Positions 55,226-64,000 of a DNA stretch of 64,000 bases are shown here, in pieces. The stretch spans positions 59,913,984 through 59,977,983 of the forward strand of contig NC_092803.1 in assembly GCF_040954645.1 (NCBI RefSeq), read 5' to 3'. This DNA is from Diabrotica undecimpunctata (taxonomy: Eukaryota; Arthropoda; Insecta; Coleoptera; Chrysomelidae). Each line of letters starts with the position of its first letter. Positions within the stretch are counted from its first letter, which is position 1. The notes beneath the pieces are model-generated. The model was given only the letters and a program-made list of their open reading frames with translations. It had not been told where the DNA came from and searched no databases. Position numbers and translations under genes: made by a program.

Positions 55226-56439
55226 CTGCACTCAACAGGACGATTAATTAATTTCGATTAACATAATAATATGTATCTTGTAGGTATGTATGTAGGTGGA
55301 AAAAGAAAACTGAGCCAGAATACCAAACGGCTAATAAGTTAAAGAAGACAGCTGACGGAAAAATACGGCTCCAACTACACAACAATGAAAAAATTAAATA
55401 AATATATCCACCGGCTAATCCGAAAAGACGTAGGAGAAAACTTTAAAACAGAAAACAAAAGTTTAAAAGTTTTGAGACAAAATACGAGCAACATAAACAA
55501 CAAAAATATGTACAAAATAAAAAACAAAGATGGAAACATTACTACGGATAGAACCAAAATCCTTGAGGTTGTCGAATCCTTTTATTGCGAAATGTATGGG
55601 AGCACCGACGAAAGACAAGATCAGCCCCTGATGGCACAGTGATCAAAGCGATTAAATTAGGTGAAAAGAAAATTATCCAGGCTTTGGCCAAGCTTTTCAC
55701 CGAATGCGTCTACCAAGAAAAACTTCTTCTCAATTTAACAATGCAGTCATTATTTTATTACACAAGAAAGGAGACATAACAGGTCTTAAAAACTAATATC
55801 CTATCAGTTTGCTTTTACACAAATAAACTTTTTACAAAAATTATCAAAAAAATACTGGACCCTAAGTTAGACTTCTATCAGCCTAGAGAACAAGGTGGAT
55901 TTAGATCGGGATACAGCACTAACGACCACTAGTGGTAAAGAACCTAATAGAGAAGTCTGCAGAATAAAACAAATCATTGGCACTGATATTTGTGGACTAC
56001 GAGAAAGCATTCGATACCATAAGACATTATAAAATGTTGACAGAATGCCGAATAGACCATCGCTACACTAACATAATCAAATATAAGTCCCAAAATGCCA
56101 CAGCTAGCGTAAGACTATCTGAACAAGAAACAAATAATTTTTGTATATAGCGAGGGGCACGGCAAGAAGATACCGTCCCTCCAAAACTATTCACGACGCT
56201 TTTAGAACATACATGTAAGGAGGCACATGCGAACGAGCATGGTATCAACATTAATGGAGAGAAGCTCAGCCATTTTATATTTGCAGATGACATCATTCTT
56301 ATAGCCGATTGTATGGATAATGCAATAATAATGTTTGAAAAATTATATCACGTTTTCTTGGAGGTTGGACTAAAGATTAACCCTCTAATGCATACAACCG
56401 CCTTGAGACGGACTTTGATCAAAGTCATATTAATATGAA

Positions 56440-57605
56440 CGGGCGAAATTCTGGTTGGAAATAATCATGGCTATGTGGACTCTGTTGATTGCCGCTCTGA
56501 AAAGTTCTGCACTACTGCATTCAAACCATTGCCCTTTGCCTTGCATAATAAGTTGTAATAATGCGTATTTTTGCCCTTTTATCATATGTCCTAAGTACTC
56601 AAGTTTTCGTCTTTTGATAGTTAATTCATGATATTTGTAGGATTCTTCTGTAACAACAAAATACAAAGGCGGCCAACTTATTCAGATGAACTTGTTTTAG
56701 TGTCCACGCTTCCAAGCCATAAAGAAGAGTAGAGAACACGTAACATCGAAGTATTCTCAGGCGTACTTCTACCCTTATATCCCGATAACAAAGAAACTTT
56801 TTAAGTTTAATGAATGATGCACGTGCTATTTCAATGCGTGTCCTAATTTCTTTGGTTTGGTCTACATCTGATGTTATCCATGTTCCTAAGTATTTATAGT
56901 TATTAACACTCTCAATTGCAGTATCTTTAATAGTCAGTTGGATATTTGCATGTGCAGATTTAGTCATGATCATGCATTTAGTTTTCTTTAAATTTATCTT
57001 CAGTCCGTACTCATGACAGCGTTCATTAAGGCGTTGCATTGTATTTTGTAAATCGTTGTTGCTATCTGTCATTATTACTATATCGTCTGCAAAACGTAAG
57101 TTATTCAAAACTTCTTCTTCTTCTTCTTAACATGCCATACACCAAAGTGCGTAGGCGACTATCTCATTACTAGAATTCTGTTTTTGGCGGCGTGACACAG
57201 CTCGCCTGTATTGTGTATTCCTGTCCATTCTTTAATATTCCTTAACCAGGATAATTGTTTGCGGCCGGCTCCTCTCCTACCTTCGATCTTCTTCCCTTGT
57301 AGGATTAACTGTGGTATTTCATGTTTTACTCCTCTCAATATGTGCCCAAGGTAACCAATCTTGCGTTTTTTAATTAATTTAAAGAGTTCTCTTTCCACGC
57401 CGGCTCTCTTAAGGACGTCATTGTTTCGAACTCTATCCACCCAAGGTATGCCCATCATTCTTCTTAATGACCACATTTCAAATTTCAAAACTTCTCCATT
57501 GATCGATATACCTTTTTGAAATCCCGCTTCACTGTAGACATTGAAACGTAGTGGGGACAGCACGCAACCCTGGCGGACTCCTCTCTGTATTTTGGTATGG
57601 TTGCA
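56440..57605 (-). pseudogene. RTE-A: minus-strand LINE fragment inside PB2
   Basis: From about 57600: IQRGVRQGCVLSPLRFNVYS, EAGFQKGISINGEVL. The sequence resumes across RTE-B at 57108: NNLRFADDIVIMTDSNNDLQ (FADD intact), LNERCHEYGLKINLKKTK, VNNYKYLGTWITSDVDQTKE and LLYGLEAWTLKQVHLNKL. A deletion near 56630 fuses this to LTIKRRKLEYLGHMIKGQKY, and another to WFECSSAELFRAAINRVHIA. The 5' and 3' limits are approximate. Confidence 0.88.
57104..57495 (-). mobile_element. RTE-B: innermost LINE insertion, 12-bp target-site duplication
   Basis: TTCAAAACTTCT at 57104-57115 and 57484-57495. The insert (57116-57483, minus strand) encodes FEMWSLRRMMGIPWVDRVRN, LKRAGVERELFKLIKKRK, YLGHILRGVKHEIPQLILQG and RRGAGRKQLSWLRNIKEWTG. 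Its end is near 57159 and it has a (GAA)n tail (CTTCTTCTTC on the plus strand at 57117-57126). Fourth level of the nest. Confidence 0.92.
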
Positions 57606-57879
57606 TACCTAGTTAAAACTGTTTCGTGGATGGTTTGTTTTATATGATAGCGATGTCCGTAGTTTCATATCTGTCACAGAGGAGCAGAGGCGGTTACTTA
57701 TATGGGAACAATTAATAGTATTGGGTGAAAAAATTATTTGGCGCGAATACACATTTTTAGTCAAATAAGTACTTGTTTTGTGGAACGCTAAGTAAAGCAG
57801 AAAAAATTATAGGTGAGTATTTGATGGCTTATTACTAAAGCGTTGTGAGATGTGGTACAGTACATTTTTCTTTTCATAT

Positions 57880-59205
57880 ATGGCACAACGGGGTTTCAGA
57901 CTGTCTGAAATGACTGATGCAGAAATCTGGGAGATGTTGGATCATATACCTGCTGCTGACGATGAAGCAACAGATGTTGAGAGTGACTATGATTCTGATG
58001 GTAACAATAGTTTAGCTGATCCTGTTGCTGAGACTGCTGCTGATTTAAGCGCTGATGTAATGGAATTGGATAGTGTAGCTTCAACTGTTGCCCAGATAAT
58101 TCAAGAGCAATCCAATACAGATCAACTAGATGTATCAGAGGTGTCACAACCACCAAGTGTGTCTGAGGAAATTCCAGTGCAGGGATCTTCACAGACAGAA
58201 ACGTCCCCGAACGCCGTAATTAACGGAAGAAGATGGTGGTCCAGTAGTAGCAGTTCGTGTTGTAAGAGGTGATGTTGCTGCCATGAAAATGATTCTATCG
58301 AATTTAAATCTGTTGTTTGGGAAAGTAAACACCTTCAACTTCATGTAAATGAGGTGTTATGTCGAGGCCAAAAGCAGTTTCCAGATAAAATTAAGCAATT
58401 TGCCACTCCATACGAATGTTTTCTTTATTTTCTTGACGACACAATTCTATGATGGTTGATCATCTAGCGGAGCAAACAAACTTATATACTCGGCAAAATG
58501 ATATACAAACAAAATTTAGCATCCAGTCCAACGATATTCGAAAAATTTTTGGCATTCTTCTATATATGTCTGTTTATCGCTATCCGAATGTCCGATCATA
58601 TTGAAAAAAATACTCTTTTGAGCCAATTCGTCAGACTATGCCTTTGCTTCGGTTTGAATCTATACGCCGGTACCTACACTATAATGATAACTCAGTAGCT
58701 GTGGAAAGGGGTAACCCTGGATACGATCCTCCGCATAAAGTTCGTCCGCTAGTGAAACATTTCAATGACAGGTTTCTATCAGTTCCTATGCCTTCTAGGT
58801 TGTGCGTAAATGAACAAATGTGCGCTTACAAAGATCACTGGAAGTAACCTCTGACAATATATGCCCAACAAGCCACATAAATGGGGTTCAAATTTTTAAG
58901 CCTTTGTGACACTTCTAGATTTTCGTATTCATTCGAAATTTACACTGGTGCAGGAGACAACATAATTTTGGACGACACTCCGGATCTTGGGGCTGCCTCG
59001 AATGTTATGGTTCGCTTATCAAAGCACATTCTAAATTTCGTAAATTACATTTTATACTTTGACAATTTCTATACGTCTTTGGGCGTGCTTACCTATCTCC
59101 GAAGTAGAGGAATATACAGTACCTAATTGCAAATTATTAACCGACGCAAATTTTCAACAGAAGAAAGTCCGTGGCTATTCAGAAGAATTTGTTGGTAACG
59201 CATTT

Positions 59206-59250
<45 letters not shown>

Positions 59251-59810
59251 CCTCTGTATTGTGCAACGATACAAAATATATGACTTTTGTCGACTTATGT
59301 TGGCGTGAAACCATTTGCATCCAAAAATGATAGCGTACAGTCCCAAAAAATTAGACGGTGGGACAGAAAAAAAAGGGTTCACGATGAAATCGATTGCCAA
59401 CAGATCATCAAAGAATATAATCGGCATATGGGAAGTGTTGATTTGATGGATGGACTATTAGGTCGGTATCGCATTTATACAAAGATCAGAAAATGGATAA
59501 ATCATATTTTTTACTACCTTATAGATGTAGCGGTGATCAACGCTTACCTACTATATCACAGGATTCATCACCAAAAAGAAAAAAATGAGTTGCCTGTGTT
59601 CAGAACACAAGTAGCTGAATCGCTCTGCTTCTGTGGCATGGCTCCAGTCAAACGTCCTGTTGGCCGACCTTCCAGTTGTTCACCTAAAACCACTGCAAGA
59701 ACACCATAGAGAGCATATTTTCCGAGAGAGAACATCCGTTACGATCAAATAGGCCGCTGGTGTGTATTTCGGGATCGTACTGGTAAAAAACAGTGCAAAT
59801 TTCCAAAATA
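57880..59810 (+). pseudogene. PB2 piggyBac transposase, broken; first catalytic Asp is Asn
   Basis: ATG 57880: MAQRGFRLSEMTDAEIWEML, acidic N-terminus to 58200. Frameshift near 58220, then TNLYTRQNDIQTKFSIQSND-like, MPLLRFESIRRYLHYNDNSV, a GNPGYDPPHKVRPLVKHFND block and RLCVNEQMCAYKDHWK. The family's DEQ is NEQ (AAT 58809-58811). Then GFKFLSLCDTSRFSYSFEIY, LGAASNVMVRLSKHI, YFDNFYTS (Asp 59061-59063), a (TA)n array at 59208-59248, HMGSVDLMDGLLGRYRIYTK (Asp 59440-59442) and IDVAVINAYLLYHRI. A C-terminal zinc part CKFPK..YCIKCNLSLCN is in a shifted frame. Confidence 0.93.
59208..59248. repeat. (TA)n microsatellite inside the PB2 transposase
   Basis: About 20 TA units between the YFDNFYTS region and the STYVG-type block. 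It replaces or disrupts coding sequence. Confidence 0.95.
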
Positions 59811-61062
59811 AACATCCGAAACCCAAGCGTATTGTATAAAATGCAATTTATCTTTATGTAATTTAATCACAAAAACATGTTCTTACGATTTTCATAATAA
59901 ACAATAATTTAAATTTGTTTTTATTTGCTTAGTTTGATAATTAAAAAAATTAAATGCTGTTACCTTAATGCATGGTTACTGCACAAGTCCGCCTCAAAGC
60001 GGATGTCAGTTTTTTCGTTTTAGAGGTACACCTGGCAGTAATATCAATTTTTGCCTCAGTACATTTGTCTTCGTAAGTGTAAAATCTAATGAATTTTTCA
60101 GCTCGAATAAAAATTGATGCATTAGAGGGTTAATATGAACAAGACGGAAATAATGACTAACCTGGTGCTGAATCGAAATATTGATGTTGACGGAAGGGAT
60201 ATCGTGCAGACTGCATCGTATTGGTACTTAGGATATAAAATTCAGTTAGGCAGAGATAACCAGACATGTGATCTGCCACGTCGCATAGGATTAGTCTGGG
60301 CAACTATTGGTAAATTAAACTATCTATTTAAATCGGACCGGCCCATATGCCTCAAAAGAAACATCTTTGACCAATGTGTGGTACCTGTACTCACTTATGG
60401 AGCGGAAACACTCCCAAAAAAGTATCGCGTGACCCAGAGGGCTATAGAACGCCAGATGTTGTGTGTCTCTCTGACAGACCGAATCCCAAACAAAGAAATA
60501 CGTCGTAGAACAAAAACAAAAGATGCGATTAAAAAAATCGTGTTGCTGAAATGGAATTGGGCAGGATACGTCGCCAGACTATTAGACAACCGAAGGACAA
60601 AACGTATTGTCGAGGGAGACTAAGACAAGAAGAACTGCGGAGCAGAGAACGACTACCAACTAGATGGATAGACAACCTGAAGCGTGTTAGAAATAACTGT
60701 ATGCAGGCCGCACAAGACACAGACAGAAGTTAAGAGCTGAGGGGATCTATATCCAGCAGTGGACGCATACACGTTGATGATGATGATAACTCGGTAGGTA
60801 ATATGAACTATCAATCTCTTAGTCATTATTAGACTTCGGCAAATATGCAAATAAAAATGTAGAAAATATGCGCATAAATATGTACGTGTTTACCCGAAAA
60901 TATGCAAATATTTTACAAAATATGCATACAAATAAATAAAAAAATCGTAAAATAGTAACAATTTTATTTAAAAAAAAAGTGTACATAACTAAATATTTCC
61001 TACTATTCATTAAGATTTACATTTATTTTAAGTAACTACATCATTTTTAAGTATGAATAAAC

Positions 61063-63127
61063 TTATTTAGAATTATGGTAACAATAAATGACCAAGTGGT
61101 GTTCAAAATTTTCTAACAAAAACTTGTGGCCTCTGTCTGAGTACATATATTTATATATGGAAAAACTTCGTTCAACATCAACTGATGTAACGGGAGCATT
61201 TTTCAAACTAACCAAAACATTTGGTTCTAAATTAATTGTTTCCGAAATATTTCCAGCTAGAACACTGACTACTTCAAAAAGAATATGGTAACCTTTATTT
61301 TTTTCCATAGTAGCTTAAATTTTTTTTAAAATATCTTTTTCAATATTACCTCTAACGTTCCGACAACATGACGCAAATTCTTTTATTAATGCTGTACTTT
61401 CGAACAATGACAGTTTTGGTGATTCTAACTGAGTAATTGTTTTTTGAACAAAACTAAAATTTGATTTTATAAATGAAAGTTCTTGTTGAAGCAAGTTACT
61501 CTGAAAAGTTTGTTTAGAATCCAAAAGAGATTGGGAACTTTCATCTGTTAACGTATCAATTATGTTCTTTATTTTAACAAAATGATCTGCATAAAAATTA
61601 GCTGCTTCTAACCATGTTCCCCATCGCGTTAAAATAGGTTGTGGTGGAAGAGTAATGTTAGGTAGCATTTCTTTATAAAGTTGAATTCTTATAGGAGATT
61701 TAAGAAATACTTTTTTGACACTGGATATCATGGTATTTACAAGAGGAAACTTTTTTCGTATTTCCTCTCCATGCGCTACACAAGTAACATGTATTAAATC
61801 TGGGAAAAATATTTTTAAATTTTGTCCTGCTTTCACCATATAAGGAGCAGCATCCGATAAAACAAGCAGTAATTTATTAGAAGGAATAGTTGTCGGAAGA
61901 AAAAAAGTTGCTAATGTTTCTTGTATAAAACGCGAAATTGTTAAAGCATTTGTTTTCTCAAGTTGCTGGCATGAAATAAGATGAGATTTTGGTAAGGTAT
62001 CTTCTTTAAGAACACCAATCAATAAATGAGTAATATACTTTCCTGAGGAATCAGTGGTTTCGTCTACAGATATGTAAAAATAATTATCTCCAATTTCTTC
62101 CTTAATATTAATTAACACCGACGAGTATAGCCCGTTCACATTATTTCTTCTTAGAGACCGATCATTTGGAACATTAAGTTTGCAATATTTTTTTAGAAAC
62201 GAACTAAAATTTACATTTGCTAATTTTGAAAGCGGTATGTTTGCAGACACTAATGCGCGACACAAGTCTTCATTAAAAGTTTCTTGCTCATCTAATTTTT
62301 TTGAAGTAGATTGGAAACATTTAGCCATTGAAGTTTGATGTTTTCCTCCTATTTTTCCTTTTTTTGCAATGTGTGAAGCAGTTCTCACATGTTGGTCTAT
62401 CTGAAATTTCTTCTCACATGCTATCTATAAATAAAAATAAAAACCTTTATTTTAACCCAACCTTTAAAATATAAAAATATACAAGGTGTTTTTGGTTAAT
62501 CAAATAACTGGTTTGGAAAAAAAAACACTTTAAATGCAGTATTAATCCACAAATTAGTTTTTGTTACTAACCATTAGTACATCATATAACTTATTTTAAA
62601 ATTCAACAAAAGTTTTTTTTTTGTTAATTCAATTACAATAAAAATAATTGTGTTTTAGAATAGCTGACTTCATGAAAAAAAGTAAAGGTGAAAAATTTTT
62701 CTAAATACACACCATTGTATTGTACCATAGACAATTTTTTCTCCCTAAAGGAAGCTATTTTTCATTTAAAAACAACCTACGAGTACTAAATTTCAAGTAA
62801 ATACGTTTATTGGTTTTAAAGTTATTGTTGTTATTAACTAAAAGAATTTAATTTTTTTTTTAATTTTAACACCCCGTATCTCGAAAAGTAAATAAGTTTG
62901 ACCCCTCATTAACTATATCGTTTTGTTCAATTTTTCGAGAAGTATCTACAGTCAAACGTTGTAAGTGTCATTTGGAAACACCCTGTATGTATGAAATATT
63001 AGATATTTAATAGAAAATATTAGATACTTACAATTTTGCCACAGACTGAACAGTAGATTCTTCCCATATCCATAGACAGCTCTTTATAAGGTTTAATCCA
63101 AATTGAAGCACTGGTTGTTTTAGGCAT
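61063..63127 (-). CDS. hAT transposase (CGBP1-like), two exons, one stop codon
   Basis: Exon 1 is 63127-63032 (ATG 63127: MPKTTSASIWIKPYKELSMD, then YCSVCGKI). The intron is 63031-62425 (GT-AG, 607 nt including a 504-bp MITE). Exon 2 starts 62424 IACEKKFQIDQHVRTASH, so the BED-type zinc finger CxxC...HxxxxxH is split between exons. The catalytic domain has FYISVDETTDSSGKY (Asp 62064-62062), LVLSDAAPYMVKAGQ (Asp 61854-61852), HVTCVAHG and RWGTWLEAANFY. A TAA at 61317-61315 (a CAA Gln codon is one change away) precedes an in-frame end with NAPVTSVDVERSFSIYKYMY (Glu 61173-61171), the hAT dimerisation/catalytic end, to 61063. About 486 codons; otherwise undamaged. The same family gave rise to CGG-repeat-binding protein 1 in vertebrates. 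Confidence 0.93.
62480..62987. mobile_element. TA-flanked MITE in the hAT transposase intron
   Basis: TA at 62480-62481 and 62986-62987. Ends CAAGGTGTTT and AAACACCCTG are inverted with one mismatch. 504 bp without ORF. It contains CACCCCGTATCTCGAAAAG near 62870, a look shared by the TACAGGGTG group of small insect elements. Without it the intron would be about 100 nt. Confidence 0.8.
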
Positions 63128-63702
63128 TATAAAATCACAATCTTCTTTTTGTTACGCACAACGAGTGTTTACGCTTTGAATATCAAAACAAAAATGATTT
63201 ACAAATCTGAGCATCAAATTAGAAATGTTTAAGTACCTAATTCAATAAACTGGGAGATTTTGGAAAATCCCTAAATTAGGAACAAAACTATTAGCCGTTT
63301 ACCTGCTGTTAAGATACAAAAAATTGTAGATAGATTTGGGGATTAGATCATAAAATGCAAATAAGCGAACCCTTAGCGATTATCCAATAATTGAATGCCT
63401 CAGTGACCGAGACTTTCTAAGAATGTTGAGGGCTACTTAAATTGATCTTCTTTGAAATTGTAAATGTTTTGTACCTGTAGAGATTACGTACTTAGATCAT
63501 TACTTGATTAAAATGACTACAAAATTTTATACAAGAATTGAAATAAATTGGTATGTTTAAAAATTTTCAAATACAGTATAAAAACTTTTTTGCACTTTAT
63601 GCAAACTTTTATACAAATATGCCAAAATATGAAATATTTGCATAAACTATGCACAATATGCAAAATATGCAATATGCATATTTGCCGAAGTCTAGTCATT
63701 AT

Positions 63703-64000
63703 AAAAATTGAGAGTATGCGTTATAATTGAAGATTCTTATAACAACGTTTTATTAATTTATTAACGTGACGGAACGTTACAAATATACCAACACTAATGA
63801 GACATAAACATAATAACATCAGATTATAAACACATCATTTTTATTAACAGATTTTTTGGTTTATTGTAGTTTATTCCTATTCATAAAATATTCAATAAAA
63901 AACCTGCCAGTAGAAAACAGTTTCACAAAAATTAACTTTTGCATGTTGCGCGGTATTAAGTTAATTTTTTTTTATTTTATTTGCGTTTAGTCGTAAAAAA
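63703..64000. other. Unassigned A+T-rich end of window
   Basis: Nothing recognised. Confidence 0.5.

Larger units (their letters stand above)
56377..60133 (+). mobile_element. piggyBac element PB2 (TTAA-flanked, with nested LINEs)
   Basis: TTAA at 56377-56380 and 60130-60133. Element 56381-60129 with perfect 13-bp TIRs (CCCTCTAATGCAT). Subterminal inverted repeats: CCGCCTTGAGACGGACTT near 56399 and its counterpart AAGTCCGCCTCAAAGCGG near 59984, 16 of 18 matching. It carries a transposase (57880-59800) and a minus-strand LINE nest in its left part (56440-57600). Confidence 0.95.
55380..60733 (+). pseudogene. RTE-C reverse transcriptase ORF, in two parts with several lesions
   Basis: Part 1 (55385-56380): IKLGEKKIIQALAKLFTECV, then in other frames LLHKKGDITGLKN, REQGGFRSGYSTNDHLVVKN, LIFVDYEKAFDTIRHYKM (palm Asp) and, open again, LSHFIFADDIILIADCMDNA with FADD intact. 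Part 2 (60134-60733): WYLGYKIQLGRDNQTCDLPR, FDQCVVPVLTYGAETLPK, RAIERQMLCVSLTDRIPNKE, LKWNWAGYVARLLDN, a one-base shift near 60620, then RLPTRWIDNLKRVRNN. At least eight lesions, so inactive. Confidence 0.92.
55300..60787 (+). mobile_element. RTE-C: RTE-like LINE interrupted by piggyBac PB2
   Basis: The left part, 55300-56380, carries linker and RT up to GLKIN. The right part, from 60134, resumes MNKTEIMTNLVLN and runs to the C-terminus and (GAT)n tail at 60774-60786. Removing 56381-60133 (PB2 plus one TTAA) rejoins the codons exactly in frame. Outermost layer of a four-level nest. Confidence 0.93.
60822..63702 (-). mobile_element. hAT element, 2.87 kb, 20-bp TIRs, 8-bp target-site duplication
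   Basis: GTCATTAT at 60822-60829 and 63695-63702. Element 60830-63694 with perfect 20-bp inverted repeats beginning TAGACTTCGGCAAATATGCA. Both subterminal regions are crowded with AATATGC/AAATATGCAAAT motifs (60843-60930 and 63585-63680). It encodes a two-exon transposase on the minus strand, whose intron holds a MITE. Confidence 0.97.

Noticed and set aside
57896..58192. Gln/His/Leu-rich minus-strand frame
   Set aside because: Antisense shadow of the acidic N-terminus of the PB2 transposase.
1..64000. CRISPR arrays, bacterial operons, ribosome-binding sites
   Set aside because: Repeats are dispersed transposon ends or microsatellites; introns and eukaryotic transposons show this is nuclear animal DNA.

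Overview
This is a strongly A+T-rich stretch of animal, almost certainly insect, nuclear DNA. The evidence is the mix of elements: RTE-like and Jockey-like LINEs, Ty3/Gypsy integrases, TTAA-flanked piggyBac elements, a CGBP1-like hAT, TA-flanked DDE_3 (Tc1/mariner superfamily) elements, Penelope-like elements, short introns, and many TA and GAT microsatellites. A beetle is a reasonable guess, but the order cannot be fixed from sequence alone. I found no confident host gene, rRNA, tRNA or CRISPR array. The window is a layered graveyard of transposable elements, with a few elements close to intact.

Layout. 1-2 kb: unassigned coding-like exon with a diverged tandem copy of its start. 2.2-3.3 kb: broken, intron-containing tyrosine recombinase (Crypton-like), minus strand. 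4.4-6.96 kb: complete TTAA-bounded but mutated piggyBac (PB1). 7.6-9.2 kb: Gypsy pol fragment without reverse transcriptase. 9.7-18.9 kb: RTE-like tails (two with clear target-site duplications, one with a 5' inversion), a 397-bp tandem repeat and a Jockey fragment. 20.9-28.1 kb: a run of LINE copies, including one almost full-length RTE with a GC-rich 5' UTR. 29-30 kb: DDE_3 transposase fragment. 32.2-37.1 kb: LINE tail, a hammerhead-like motif and two Penelope-like fragments. One Penelope copy is split by a 2.69-kb DNA transposon (33000-35692) with perfect 32-bp inverted repeats, a 4-bp duplication and a two-exon DDD/E transposase. 38-40 kb: second piggyBac fragment and a Jockey fragment with a duplicated active-site segment. 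42-47 kb: further LINE and Gypsy pieces and long TA arrays. 47.2-50.05 kb: TA-flanked element with roughly 390-bp inverted arms, sitting inside an RTE copy and itself hit by two retro-insertions. 52.5-54.2 kb: 340-bp direct repeats flanking a copy of a segment from 56.2-57.1 kb. 55.3-60.8 kb: four-level nest, RTE containing piggyBac PB2 containing RTE containing RTE. 60.83-63.69 kb: hAT element with 20-bp TIRs, an 8-bp duplication and a two-exon transposase interrupted by only one stop codon.

The genes do not form a host pathway; each cassette encodes its own mobility. The most intact are the 33.0-35.7 kb transposon and the 60.8-63.7 kb hAT. Insertion order can be read directly from the nesting, because removing several insertions (one duplication copy included) restores the interrupted host element.
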